Shown: positions 7,161-15,211 of the stretch, in pieces
How the letters are laid out: each line of letters opens with the position of its first letter
Numbering within the stretch: the first letter of the stretch is position 1
Origin: an uncultured Coriobacteriaceae bacterium
GTDB taxonomy: Bacteria; Actinomycetota; Coriobacteriia; Coriobacteriales; Eggerthellaceae
Reading direction: 5' to 3'
Assembly (NCBI GenBank): GCA_900550385.1
Contig: URRZ01000014.1
Location: forward strand, 1 to 32,435
DNA length: 32,435 nt
Position numbers and translations under genes: made by a program
Notes under the pieces: generated by a model
Databases searched by the model: none
What the model was told of the DNA's origin: nothing
What the model saw: only the letters and a program-made list of their open reading frames with translations

Positions 7161-8816
7161 ATGGACATGGTGACGCCGGCGGGGTTCCGCGACGTGTTGG
7201 CGCAGGAGGCGGCGGAGCGCGAGCGCATCAGCGTCGCGGTGCGCGACCTGCTCTCGTCGCGCGGGTACGTCCCCATCGAGACACCCACGCTCGAGGTGAT
7301 GGACGTGATGCGCGCCGGCGGCCATATGACCGGCGTTCCGTTCAAGTTCTTCGACTCGCAGGGCGATCTGCTGGCGATGCGCCCCGATGTCACGTTGCAG
7401 GTCGCGCGCATGTGCGCCACGCGCTTGGCGGGCCAGCCCGGGCCGTTCCGCTTCCGCTACCAGCAGCGCGTGTTCCGCGAGGCGGAAGGGCAGATGCGCG
7501 CCGCCGCGCGCGAGGTCACCCAGATCGGCGTCGAGTGCATCGGGCCGTCGGGCGCCGAGGGCGATGCGGAGGTGCTCCGGCTGTTCTGCGAGGCGCTCGA
7601 GACCGCCGGCGCGGGCGATTTCACGATCTCGGTGGCGACGGTGGGCGTGCTGCGCGCGCTGCTCGCCGCCAGCGGCGCGACGGAAGCGTGGGCGGGCGCG
7701 GTGCTCGACGCGTTCCACGCCTCCAACTTCGTGGAGCTCGACTTGCTGACGGGCGAGGGCTGCCCGGTGCCGCCGGTGTTCGCGGACGCGCTGCGCAAGC
7801 TGCCGCGCATCCGCGGCGGGCGCGAGGCGATCGATGAGGCGCACGCCTTGGTCGCGCCGCTCGGCTGCGAGGACGGCTTGGACGATCTGGCTGGCATGTG
7901 CGACCTGCTCGACGCCGCCGGCGTGGGCGGGCGCGTGCGCATCGATTTCTCGGTGATGAGCTCGTTCGACTATTACACGGGCATCGTGTTCGAGGCGTAT
8001 GCGCCGGGTTTGGGCTCGCCTTTGGGCAGCGGCGGCCGCTACGACAACATGGTGGGGGTGTACGGCGAGGACCGCCCCGCGGCGGGTTTCGCGTTCTTCC
8101 TGGAGCAGGTCATGGCCGCAGGATCCCGGGGCGGGCTGGGACTCGGCGCCGACGCGCGCGAAAGCCGTCCCCTGCGCATCGCGGTGCCCAAGGGGGCGCT
8201 CAATCCGGGGACGATCGAGGTGCTGGCGGCGGCGGGATTGGATGTGACGGGGCTCGACGATCCGGGGCGGCAGCTGATCATCAGCAACCCCGGCGTCGAC
8301 TACGTGATCGTGAGGCCCACCGACGCGCCGGTGTTCGTCGAGCTGGGGGCCGCCGATTGCGGCATCTGCGGGAAGGACTCGCTGCTCGAGGCTGACGCCG
8401 AGGTGATGGAGCTGGTCGATCTGAAGTTCGGCGGCTGCCGCTTCGTGGTGGCGGAGCCCGCCGGCGCGCGGGCCGCGGTGGAGGAGCGCTACCGCCGCCT
8501 GGGGTCCATCCGCGTCGCGACGAAATACCCCCGCATCGCCGCCGCTCACTACGCCAAGCGCGGCATGCAGGTCGAAATCGTGAAACTGCACGGTAACATT
8601 GAGCTGGCACCATTGACGGGCATGGCCGAGCGCATCGTCGACATCACGGCGACGGGCACGACCCTGCGCGAGAACAATCTGGTGGTGGTCGAGGACGTCC
8701 TGCCCTCCACGGCGCGCTTCTTCGCGAACTCGTGCTCGTTCAGGACCGATTCCCGCATCGCAGAACTCGCCCGCGCGCTTTCCTCATGCGCGGGCGCTAT
8801 CAAGGAGGATGAATAG
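7161..8816 (+). CDS. hisZG: Fused ATP-phosphoribosyltransferase HisZ-HisG
   Basis: A 551-residue single polypeptide. Residues about 1-325 are HisZ, the class II HisRS-like regulatory subunit: TPAGFRDVLAQEA at the start, FRYQQRVFREAE as motif 2, and GIVFEAYAPGLGSPLGSGGRYD near its end. After a short linker, residues about 337-551 are short-form HisG (LRIAVPKGAL, then ELAPLTGMAERIVDI and TGTTLRENNL). Together they catalyse the first step of histidine synthesis, ATP + PRPP to phosphoribosyl-ATP, with HisZ giving activity and histidine feedback to the short HisG. The two normally form a hetero-octamer of separate chains; here no stop or frame change separates them. ATG 7161 has AAAGGA ten bases upstream. 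First gene of the his operon; its stop overlaps the ribosome-binding region of hisD. Confidence 0.95.
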   Translation: MDMVTPAGFRDVLAQEAAERERISVAVRDLLSSRGYVPIETPTLEVMDVMRAGGHMTGVPFKFFDSQGDLLAMRPDVTLQVARMCATRLAGQPGPFRFRYQQRVFREAEGQMRAAAREVTQIGVECIGPSGAEGDAEVLRLFCEALETAGAGDFTISVATVGVLRALLAASGATEAWAGAVLDAFHASNFVELDLLTGEGCPVPPVFADALRKLPRIRGGREAIDEAHALVAPLGCEDGLDDLAGMCDLLDAAGVGGRVRIDFSVMSSFDYYTGIVFEAYAPGLGSPLGSGGRYDNMVGVYGEDRPAAGFAFFLEQVMAAGSRGGLGLGADARESRPLRIAVPKGALNPGTIEVLAAAGLDVTGLDDPGRQLIISNPGVDYVIVRPTDAPVFVELGAADCGICGKDSLLEADAEVMELVDLKFGGCRFVVAEPAGARAAVEERYRRLGSIRVATKYPRIAAAHYAKRGMQVEIVKLHGNIELAPLTGMAERIVDITATGTTLRENNLVVVEDVLPSTARFFANSCSFRTDSRIAELARALSSCAGAIKEDE

Positions 8817-8817
8817 C

Positions 8818-10185
8818 ATGCGTCGAGTAATCCTTGCTCCCGGCGAGCAGTTCACCAACGCCCAGCTGAAGCGCCCGAGCGCGTTCAACCCGCAGGCGCT
8901 CGCCGCCGCGACCGACATCATCGAGCAGGTGCGCGAGCGGGGCGATGCCGCCTTGCGCGAGTTCACCCAGCGCTTCGACGGCGTCGAGGTCGATTCGTTC
9001 CGCGTCCCGCAAAGCGCCATCGACGGGGCGCGCTCCCAGGTCGACCCCGCGACGGCGGAGGCGCTGGAGCAGGCCGCCGCGCAGATCCGCGAGTTCCACG
9101 AGCGCCAGCTCCAGCAAAGCTGGTTCGCCGTCCGCGCTGACGGGGCGCTGACGGGAGCCAAGGTGTCGCCGCTCGAGTCGGTGGGCATCTACGTTCCCGG
9201 CGGCCGCGCGCTGTACCCCTCCACCGTGCTGATGAACGCGCTGCCCGCCGCGGTCGCGGGCGTCGAGCGCATCGCCTGCGTCACCCCGCCGGCCAAGGAC
9301 GGCACGGTCGATCCGGCGATCCTCGAGGCGTGCCGCCTTTCCGGTGTCACCGAGGTCTACACGGTGGGCGGCGCCCAGGCGGTGGCCGCGCTGGCGTACG
9401 GCACCGAGAGCATCGAGCCGGTCTCCAAGATCACCGGCCCGGGCAACGCCTACGTCGCCGCCGCGAAGAAGATCGTGTCGGGCGATGTGGGCATCGACAT
9501 GATCGCGGGCCCGTCGGAGGTGTGCGTGGTGGCCGACGATACGGCCGATCCCGCCCTCGTGGCGATCGACCTCATGGCGCAGGCCGAGCACGACCCGCTG
9601 GCGGCATGCTATCTGGTGACGTTCTCGGAGGGATACGCCGACGAGGTCGAGCGCATGGTCGCCGAGCACATGAAGTCCTCCACGCGCGCCGAGATCACCG
9701 CGGCGTCCCTTGCCGACCAGGGCCTCGTCGTCGTCTGCGACACGCTCGACCAGGCCTTCACCGCCGTCAACATCATCGCGCCCGAGCATCTTGAGCTGCA
9801 CATCCACCATGCGATGGATTCCCTCGGCCGCGTGCGCAACGCCGGCGCGATCTTCTTGGGCGAATGGACGCCCGAGGCCGTGGGCGATTACGCCGCCGGC
9901 CCCAACCACACGCTGCCCACGGGCGGCACGGCGCGCTACGCCTCGCCGCTTTCCGTCGACGATTTCATCAAGAAGTCCAGCGTCATCCAGTACACGCCCA
10001 CCGCGCTCGGCCGCGATGCCGACATCGTGATGGCCATCGCGCGCCACGAGGGCCTGTGGGCGCATGCGCGCAGCGTCGAGATGCGCAAGGAGATCTTGGA
10101 GCAGGGCGGGCTCGGCGCGGCGGCGGGCGAGATCCTCGACGCCTCCGTCGAGGCCGTCGGGAGCGGGGGCGATGCGGATGAATAG
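8818..10185 (+). CDS. hisD: Histidinol dehydrogenase
   Basis: A 455-residue protein catalysing the last two oxidations, L-histidinol to L-histidine with two NAD+. Family signatures are in order: VPGGRALYPST, TGPGNAYVAAAKK, IAGPSEV, MAQAEHDP and the catalytic/zinc region NIIAPEHLELH. ATG 8818 is chosen over ATG 8809 because AAGGAGG ends at 8808, abutting 8809 but ideally spaced for 8818. It begins one base after the hisZG stop. The C-terminus extends somewhat past the usual length of about 430, with an Ala/Gly-rich tail that overlaps the start of hisC. Confidence 0.96.
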   Translation: MRRVILAPGEQFTNAQLKRPSAFNPQALAAATDIIEQVRERGDAALREFTQRFDGVEVDSFRVPQSAIDGARSQVDPATAEALEQAAAQIREFHERQLQQSWFAVRADGALTGAKVSPLESVGIYVPGGRALYPSTVLMNALPAAVAGVERIACVTPPAKDGTVDPAILEACRLSGVTEVYTVGGAQAVAALAYGTESIEPVSKITGPGNAYVAAAKKIVSGDVGIDMIAGPSEVCVVADDTADPALVAIDLMAQAEHDPLAACYLVTFSEGYADEVERMVAEHMKSSTRAEITAASLADQGLVVVCDTLDQAFTAVNIIAPEHLELHIHHAMDSLGRVRNAGAIFLGEWTPEAVGDYAAGPNHTLPTGGTARYASPLSVDDFIKKSSVIQYTPTALGRDADIVMAIARHEGLWAHARSVEMRKEILEQGGLGAAAGEILDASVEAVGSGGDADE

Positions 10186-11248
10186 CGTGCGCGCCTCGGC
10201 GCCCCAGCTTGCGGGCCTTGTGCCCTACGATCCGAAGTACCTGCCGGCGGACACGCTGCTGTCGGCCAACGAGAACCCGACGGATGTGGAGGAGGAGCTG
10301 CGCCGCGAGATCATGCGCGAAGTGCGTCGCGTTCCGCTGAACCGCTACCCCGACCCGCTGGCGAACGAGCTGCGCGGCATGATCGCCGATGCCAACGGGC
10401 TCGACCGCGATCAGGTGCTTATCGGCAACGGCGGCGACGAGCTGCTGTTCAACATCGCGCTGGCGTGGGGCGGCCCGGGGCGGAGGTTCCTCAACCTGCC
10501 GCCGACGTTTTCCGTGTACGCCGCCAATGCGCGCCTGACGGGCACGGAGGTGGTGGACGTGCCGCGGCGCGCCGACTACTCCGTCGACGAGGAGGCCGTG
10601 CTTTCGCGCGTGGCGCGGGGCGACATCGACTACCTGATCGTCACCAGCCCCAACAACCCCACCGGCCAGCTTGCCGACCCGTCCTTCGTCGTGCGCCTGC
10701 TCGAGTCGACCGACGCGCTGGTGATGGTCGACGAGGCGTATTTCGAGTTCTCCCGCCGCACCGCGCGCCCGCTTCTGGGCAAGCATAGGAACCTGGTCAT
10801 CCTGCGCACGTTCTCCAAGGCGTTCTCGCTGGCGGGCGCGCGTTTGGGCTACCTGCTGGGCGATGCGGAGGTGATCCGCGAGTTCATCAAGGTGCGCCAG
10901 CCTTATTCGGTGGACGCGGTGTCGCAGGCCATCGCGCGCGTGGTGTATGCCAACCGGGCGAAGTTCGAGCCGGGCATCCAGGCCATCATCGACGAGCGCG
11001 CGCGGGTGCTGGACGGGCTCAGCCGCGTCCCCGGCGTGACGGCGTACCCGTCGGATGCGAACTACATCATGTTCCGTATCAAGGACGCGGGTGCGGTGTG
11101 GGAGAATCTGTACGAGCGCGGCGTGCTGGTGCGCGATTTCTCGCGCTCGGCGTATTTGGAGGACTGCCTGCGCGTCACCGTCGGGACGCGCGAGGAGAAC
11201 GACGCGTTTCTGGCAGCGCTCAAAGAAGTGGCGATCGCTCGGATGTGA
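10178..11248 (+). CDS. hisC: Histidinol-phosphate aminotransferase
   Basis: A 356-residue class I/II PLP aminotransferase that converts imidazole-acetol phosphate and glutamate to histidinol phosphate. LLSANENP at the N-terminus, TSPNNPTG, VDEAYFEF and the PLP lysine (about Lys214) in TFSKAFSLAGARLGY are diagnostic, as is the C-terminal LRVTVGTREEN. It overlaps the hisD stop by eight bases; ATG 10178 is eight bases after GGGGG, while ATG 10172 in the same frame is possible. A 104-base gap with no recognisable feature separates it from hisB, the longest gap within the operon. Confidence 0.95.
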   Translation: MNSVRASAPQLAGLVPYDPKYLPADTLLSANENPTDVEEELRREIMREVRRVPLNRYPDPLANELRGMIADANGLDRDQVLIGNGGDELLFNIALAWGGPGRRFLNLPPTFSVYAANARLTGTEVVDVPRRADYSVDEEAVLSRVARGDIDYLIVTSPNNPTGQLADPSFVVRLLESTDALVMVDEAYFEFSRRTARPLLGKHRNLVILRTFSKAFSLAGARLGYLLGDAEVIREFIKVRQPYSVDAVSQAIARVVYANRAKFEPGIQAIIDERARVLDGLSRVPGVTAYPSDANYIMFRIKDAGAVWENLYERGVLVRDFSRSAYLEDCLRVTVGTREENDAFLAALKEVAIARM

Positions 11249-11352
11249 GCGCCGCGTCGAGGTTGCGCGAAGGAGCGCACCCGGGATCGCGGCGGATTGT
11301 CGGTGCCGGTATCGACGGGGCGTCGCCGGACGCCTTGGATGGGAGGTCAAAG

Positions 11353-11949
11353 ATGGGAGCGAATAGGACGGCGCGGCTCGCGCGCGCCACGAAGGAGACC
11401 GATATCGCCATCGCCGTCGACCTTGACGGCGCCGGCAGCACGGACGTGTCAACGGGTATCGGGTTCTTCGACCACATGCTGGAGGCGTTCGGGCGCCACG
11501 GGCTGTTCGACCTGAGCGTCGAGGTGAAGGGCGACCTAGAGGTGGACGGCCATCACAGCGTCGAGGACGCGGGCATCGTGCTGGGGCGCGTGTTCGCCCA
11601 GGCGCTCGGCGACAAGCGCGGCATCCGCCGGTTCGGATCGATCGCGCTTCCCATGGACGAGACGCTGGTGCTGGCGGCGTGCGACCTGTCGGGCCGCGGG
11701 CAGCTGCACTGGGACGTGCCGGTGCCCCCGGTGATGCTGGGCTCGTTCGATGCGTCGCTTGCCAAGGAGTTCTTCATCGCGTTCGCCTCGAACGCCGGCG
11801 TGACGCTGCATGTGCGCCTGCTGGCAGGCGAGAACGCGCATCACATCGTCGAGGCGTGCTTCAAGGCCGTGGCGCGCGCGCTGCGCGAGGCGGTCGAGCC
11901 CGACCCGCGCCTAGGCGACGAGCTCCCCTCCACCAAGGGCGCCCTGTAA
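11353..11949 (+). CDS. hisB: Imidazoleglycerol-phosphate dehydratase
   Basis: A 198-residue monofunctional IGPD of normal length, without the phosphatase domain seen in enterobacterial HisB. The repeated Mn-binding His/Glu motifs are present: FFDHMLEAFGRHG, DGHHSVEDAGI and AHHIVEACFKA. It dehydrates imidazole-glycerol phosphate to imidazole-acetol phosphate. GGGAGG is six bases before the ATG. hisH begins one base after its stop. A separate histidinol-phosphate phosphatase must be encoded elsewhere, as none is seen here. Confidence 0.96.
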   Translation: MGANRTARLARATKETDIAIAVDLDGAGSTDVSTGIGFFDHMLEAFGRHGLFDLSVEVKGDLEVDGHHSVEDAGIVLGRVFAQALGDKRGIRRFGSIALPMDETLVLAACDLSGRGQLHWDVPVPPVMLGSFDASLAKEFFIAFASNAGVTLHVRLLAGENAHHIVEACFKAVARALREAVEPDPRLGDELPSTKGAL

Positions 11950-11950
11950 G

Positions 11951-12766
11951 ATGATTGCGGTAGTCGATTACCACAAAGGGAACCTGATGAGCGTCGAGCG
12001 CGGCATCGAGGCCGCGGGCGGCGAGGCGCTCATCACCGACGATGCGGCGGCGATCGCGCGCGCCGACGGCATCGTGCTGCCGGGCGTCGGCGCCTTCGCG
12101 GACGCATCCGCCACGATGATCGAGCTGGGGCAGATGGACGCCATCCGCGAGCGCATCGCCGCGGGTGTGCCGTTTCTGGGCATCTGCTTGGGGATGCACC
12201 TGCTGTTCGAGGAGGGCGTCGAAGGGGCGCCCGGCGAGGATGACGAGGAGTCGTCGCACAACGCGCGCGGGCTCGCGGTGCTGCCGGGCGTGGTGGTGAG
12301 GATGCCGAAGGCCGCGCCCGATGGGGCTTCGTATAAGGTGCCGCATGTGGGGTGGAATACGGTGGTGCCGCCGACGGGCTCGGGGCTGTCCGCGGATGCG
12401 GAGGCGGGAGGGTCCGTGCTCAAACAGTCCTGGGCTCGCACGAACCGTCCGCTGGACGGTTCGGCTCGTGCGGAACTGCGCGCGGAACCTCCCGCCTCCG
12501 CATCCGCTGCTCGGTCTGATCTGGAAAAAGCATTCAGCTGTCCGTTGTTCGACGGGGTTCCGGCGGGGGAGTACTTCTACTTCACGCATAGCTATATCGC
12601 GCCGGGCGGGCCGTTCGCGGTGGGGGAGACGACGCACAGCGTGACATTCCCCAGCGCGGTCCAGTACGGCGAGGCGTGCTTCGGCGTGCAGTTCCATCCC
12701 GAGAAGAGCTCCGATGCGGGTGCGGCGGTGCTGCGCAACTTCGTGCGCATCGTGGAAGGGAGATAG
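11951..12766 (+). CDS. hisH: Imidazole glycerol phosphate synthase, glutaminase subunit, with extra segment
   Basis: A 271-residue class I glutamine amidotransferase that supplies ammonia to HisF. The nucleophile is in LGICLGMHLLF and the His/Glu of the triad are in GVQFHPEKS. HisH is normally about 200-210 residues. The excess is mainly an Ala/Ser/Arg-rich stretch between the conserved HVGWNTV and CPLFDGV (about residues 140-196), where homologues have a short loop; it is encoded by the palindrome at 12392-12507. A smaller acidic insertion follows LLFEEG. The reading frame and all catalytic residues are intact, so the enzyme is probably active with the segment as a surface loop. There is no clear ribosome site, so translation is probably coupled to hisB. 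Confidence 0.93.
   Translation: MIAVVDYHKGNLMSVERGIEAAGGEALITDDAAAIARADGIVLPGVGAFADASATMIELGQMDAIRERIAAGVPFLGICLGMHLLFEEGVEGAPGEDDEESSHNARGLAVLPGVVVRMPKAAPDGASYKVPHVGWNTVVPPTGSGLSADAEAGGSVLKQSWARTNRPLDGSARAELRAEPPASASAARSDLEKAFSCPLFDGVPAGEYFYFTHSYIAPGGPFAVGETTHSVTFPSAVQYGEACFGVQFHPEKSSDAGAAVLRNFVRIVEGR
12392..12507. repeat. 116-bp near-palindrome embedded in hisH
   Basis: The 20 bases 12392-12411 (GCGGATGCGGAGGCGGGAGG) are the exact reverse complement of 12488-12507, and pairing continues inward with few mismatches. The centre is a second perfect hairpin, CGAACCGTCC (12441-12450) and GGACGGTTCG (12454-12463) around GCT. It lies wholly within the residues of HisH that lack counterparts in the family. 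This looks like an inserted REP/MITE-like palindrome tolerated in frame, comparable in principle to Rickettsia palindromic elements. No target duplication could be identified. Confidence 0.85.
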
Positions 12767-12768
12767 CG

Positions 12769-13503
12769 ATGTACCTGCTTCCGGCCATCGACATCCTGGG
12801 CGGCAAGGCCGTCCGGTTGGCAAAGGGCGACTATTCCCAGGTCACGGTGTACAACAATGATCCCGTCGCGCAGGCGCATGCGTTCGCGGAAGCGGGCGCG
12901 GAGTGGGTGCACGTGGTCGATCTCGACGGCGCGCGCTCGGGCGAGCCGGAGAACATCGGCATCGTCGAGCGCATCGTGCGGGAGACGCCGCTGAAGGTGG
13001 AGATCGGCGGCGGCATCCGCATGCTCGAGACGCTGTCGCGGCTGGCGGACGCCGGTGCGGCGCGCATGGTCTTGGGCACGGCTCTGGTGAACGATCCCGA
13101 CCTGGCGCGCGCCGCCGTGGAGCTGGTGGGCGGCGATCGGCTGACCGCGGGTATCGACGCGAAGGACGGCGAGGTGGCGGTGTCGGGTTGGGTCGAGGGG
13201 TCCGGCGTCGCGGCCACCGACCTTGCCGCCGCCATGGCGCAGGCGGGTTTCGTGCACCTGGTGTACACCGATATCGCGCGCGACGGCATGCAGACCGGCC
13301 TCGATCCGACCGCCTATGCGCGCATGGCCGAGGCGTTCGGGCATCCGGTCATCGCCAGCGGCGGCGTGGCGAGCGTCGCCGACATCCGGGCGCTCGCGCC
13401 GGTGGCGGCAAGCATCGAGGGCGTCATCACCGGCCGCGCCATCTACGAGGGCACGCTGACCGTCGCCGACGGCGTGCGCGCCTGCAAGGAGGCGTCATGC
13501 TAG
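12769..13503 (+). CDS. hisA: ProFAR isomerase
   Basis: A 244-residue TIM barrel of normal length that isomerises ProFAR to PRFAR by Amadori rearrangement. The catalytic Asp8 is in LPAIDILGGKAVRL, the second acid is in VYTDIARDGMQTG, and the phosphate loops EIGGGIR and ASGGVAS are present. GGAAGGGAG lies seven bases before the ATG, which is two bases after the hisH stop. The last seven bases overlap hisF. Because hisI is elsewhere, no separate PriA-type gene is implied; the protein could in principle also serve tryptophan synthesis as PriA does in some actinobacteria, which sequence reading alone cannot settle. Confidence 0.94.
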   Translation: MYLLPAIDILGGKAVRLAKGDYSQVTVYNNDPVAQAHAFAEAGAEWVHVVDLDGARSGEPENIGIVERIVRETPLKVEIGGGIRMLETLSRLADAGAARMVLGTALVNDPDLARAAVELVGGDRLTAGIDAKDGEVAVSGWVEGSGVAATDLAAAMAQAGFVHLVYTDIARDGMQTGLDPTAYARMAEAFGHPVIASGGVASVADIRALAPVAASIEGVITGRAIYEGTLTVADGVRACKEASC

Positions 13504-14261
13504 CGAAGCGCGTGATCCCGTGCATGGACGTGAAGGACGGGCGCGTCGTCAAGGGCGTGAACTTCGTGAAACTGCGCGATGCGGGCGATCCCATCGAGCT
13601 CGCCCAGCGCTACGACGCCGAGCGAGCCGACGAGGTGATCTTCCTGGACATCACCGCCACCAGCGATGATCGCGCCACGACCGTCGAGCTGGCCAGCCAC
13701 GCGAGCGAGCAGCTGCATCTGCCCTACTGCGTGGGCGGCGGCTTCCGCAGCGTCGCCGACATCCGCCGCATGATCGCCGCCGGCGCCGACAAGGTGTCGG
13801 TCAACTCCGCGGCGGTCGCGAACCCGCAGCTCATCTCCGATGCGGCCTACGCCTTCGGCACACAGGCGGTCCTCTGCGCCATCGACGCGAAGCGCGTGGC
13901 GGGCGTCGGCGACAAGTGGGAGGTGTACGTGCACGGCGGGCGCAAGGCCACGGGCATCGACGCCGTCGAATGGGCACGGGAGGCGGCGCGCCGCGGCGCA
14001 GGAGAGATCCTGCTCACCAGCATGGACCGCGATGGCAGCCGCGAGGGTTTCGACTGTGCGCTCACCCGCGCGGTTGCGCGCGCCGTGGACATCCCCGTGA
14101 TCGCATCGGGCGGCGTGGGCAAGCTGGAGCACTTCGCGCAGGGCATCCTCGAAGGCGAGGCCGACGCGGTGCTCGCCGCGAGCGTCTTCCATTTCGGCGA
14201 GTTCACGATCCGCCAAGTCAAAGAACACATGGCCAGCTGCGGCATCCCCGTGCGGCTGTAA
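13497..14261 (+). CDS. hisF: Imidazole glycerol phosphate synthase, cyclase subunit
   Basis: A 254-residue TIM barrel, the synthase half of the HisH-HisF complex, which makes imidazole-glycerol phosphate and AICAR from PRFAR and channelled ammonia. Catalytic Asp residues are in IPCMDVKDGRVVKG and LLTSMDRDGS; phosphate loops are CVGGGFRS and ASGGVGK. AAGGAGG is four bases before the ATG, which overlaps the hisA stop. It is the last gene of the contiguous operon; a bulged hairpin with a T-run follows within 50-100 bases. Confidence 0.96.
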   Translation: MLAKRVIPCMDVKDGRVVKGVNFVKLRDAGDPIELAQRYDAERADEVIFLDITATSDDRATTVELASHASEQLHLPYCVGGGFRSVADIRRMIAAGADKVSVNSAAVANPQLISDAAYAFGTQAVLCAIDAKRVAGVGDKWEVYVHGGRKATGIDAVEWAREAARRGAGEILLTSMDRDGSREGFDCALTRAVARAVDIPVIASGGVGKLEHFAQGILEGEADAVLAASVFHFGEFTIRQVKEHMASCGIPVRL

Positions 14262-14306
14262 GCGGGAACCGATCGACGAGCGCCAGGATCTGATTCGCAA
14301 CAATAT

Positions 14307-14357
14307 CCCGGCACAGCTGTAGCGGGGCGTGTGCTGTGCGCACCGGGATGCGTTTTT
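14307..14357 (+). terminator. Possible terminator of the his operon
   Basis: CCCG-GCACAGC (14307-14317) pairs with GCTGTGC (14333-14339) and, after a four-base bulge, CGGG (14344-14347). TTTTT follows at 14353-14357. The bulge and the six-base gap to the T-run make it imperfect. Confidence 0.4.
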
Positions 14358-14388
14358 CGAGGGCACTTCCCCCTTATCGACGTTATTC

Positions 14389-14424
14389 TTGACTTATTTC
14401 TAATAAATATGTTATAAATAAGTC
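14389..14424 (+). promoter_or_regulatory. AT-rich promoter overlapping a palindromic operator (toxin-antitoxin)
   Basis: TTGACT (14389-14394) and TTATAA (14412-14417) are 17 bases apart, a strong sigma-70-like promoter. The same bases form an inverted repeat with perfect nine-base arms, GACTTATTT (14391-14399) and AAATAAGTC (14416-14424). An operator overlapping -35 and -10 is the classic arrangement for autorepression by an antitoxin or its complex with the toxin. The stretch is far richer in AT than everything around it, which suggests the cassette was acquired. Confidence 0.7.
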
Positions 14425-14449
14425 ATATTATCGCTGAAAGGAGCAAGTC

Positions 14450-14749
14450 GTGCCGCTGCCCAATGCTGTTCCCGTCCCGAAAATCCGTCCCATCAGCGAC
14501 CTGCGCACCGACCTCAACGGCGTATGCGAGCTCGCCCATGAAACGCGCGAGCCGATTTTCATGACGAAGAACGGTAAAGCCGCCCTCGTGGTCATCGATT
14601 GCGAAGCGTACGAGGAGCAGCGTCAGCACGACCGTTACGTCATGAAACTGCGCGAGGCCGAGATCGAGGCGCGCTATCGTCCCGACGCCATTTCTCAGAG
14701 TCGGCTCGATGCGACGATGCAGCGCATGTTCGACCAGTGGGGCGTGTGA
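14450..14749 (+). CDS. Phd/YefM-family antitoxin
   Basis: A 99-residue protein beginning with GTG at 14450, with AAAGGAG six bases upstream. The N-terminal half has the Phd/YefM DNA-binding fold pattern: IRPISDLRTDL, then EPIFMTKNGKAALVVIDCEAYEE. The acidic C-terminal half should wrap and neutralise the toxin. Its stop overlaps the toxin ATG by one base, the usual antitoxin-first coupling. Autoregulation through the palindrome at 14391-14424 is likely. No ATG alternative with a ribosome site is seen. Confidence 0.87.
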   Translation: MPLPNAVPVPKIRPISDLRTDLNGVCELAHETREPIFMTKNGKAALVVIDCEAYEEQRQHDRYVMKLREAEIEARYRPDAISQSRLDATMQRMFDQWGV

Positions 14750-15111
14750 TGGCGCGGCGAACAACGGATGAGGGGCAGGGCGAGAGGCTTCCGCTCAAGC
14801 CATTGTGGCGTCCGCGCGCAACGTATGATATTGAATCGGCGGTTGCGTATCTAGGGCAGGTTCTTGAAAACCCCGCCGCGGCGAGAAACCTCTATATTCG
14901 CGTGAAAGACCAGGTAGAACTGCTGTGTCGGTTTCCCGACATGGGCAAACCCTTCACGGATCCGTTTCTCGAAGGGCGCGGGTATCGGACGTTTTTGGTC
15001 GACCAGTACCGCCTGTTCTACACCCACGATGAAGAAACGCTTACGATCTGGCGTTTCATCCATACTCGTCGGGATATCGATGACTATGCGCTCGTCGATT
15101 TCTCGGATTGA
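14749..15111 (+). CDS. RelE/ParE-superfamily toxin
   Basis: A 120-residue basic protein of the RelE/ParE fold: helix ATYDIESAVAYLGQVLENPAAARN, then FPDMGKPF, GRGYRTFLVDQYRLFY and the C-terminal strand TIWRFIHTRRDI. RelE-like members cleave ribosome-bound mRNA and ParE-like members poison gyrase; both share this fold and the sequence does not decide between them. The first about 20 residues extend beyond typical toxins, and a later start is possible. It overlaps the antitoxin by one base and lies between hisF and hisI. Confidence 0.85.
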   Translation: MARRTTDEGQGERLPLKPLWRPRATYDIESAVAYLGQVLENPAAARNLYIRVKDQVELLCRFPDMGKPFTDPFLEGRGYRTFLVDQYRLFYTHDEETLTIWRFIHTRRDIDDYALVDFSD

Positions 15112-15169
15112 TCGCCTCATGTGCTAAGCTATCCGCGAGTTCCTGTGGGCGTTCCCGTCCGCGCAGCTC

Positions 15170-15208
15170 CCTGACGAGGGCAGCCGTACCAGGTTCGCAA
15201 AGACGGCG
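15170..15208 (+). ncRNA. Guanidine-III (ykkC-III) riboswitch
   Basis: The 39 bases reproduce the class III guanidine aptamer, a compact H-type pseudoknot. CCTG (15170-15173) pairs with CAGG (15190-15193); the conserved ACGAGG follows the first arm; GCCGT (15183-15187) pairs with ACGGC (15203-15207) in the pseudoknot, preceded by AAG. The family reference from Thermobifida, as I recall it, has CCGG/CCGG in the first helix, so CCTG/CAGG is a covarying change that supports the fold. The downstream gene is an SMR guanidinium exporter, the expected target. The ribosome site GGGAG is about 73 bases further on, so how the switch acts is unclear. Confidence 0.9.
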
Positions 15209-15211
15209 CGC

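Noticed and set aside
11249..11352. Small gene or internal promoter between hisC and hisB
   Set aside because: No open frame with a ribosome site, and no -35/-10 pair at valid spacing.
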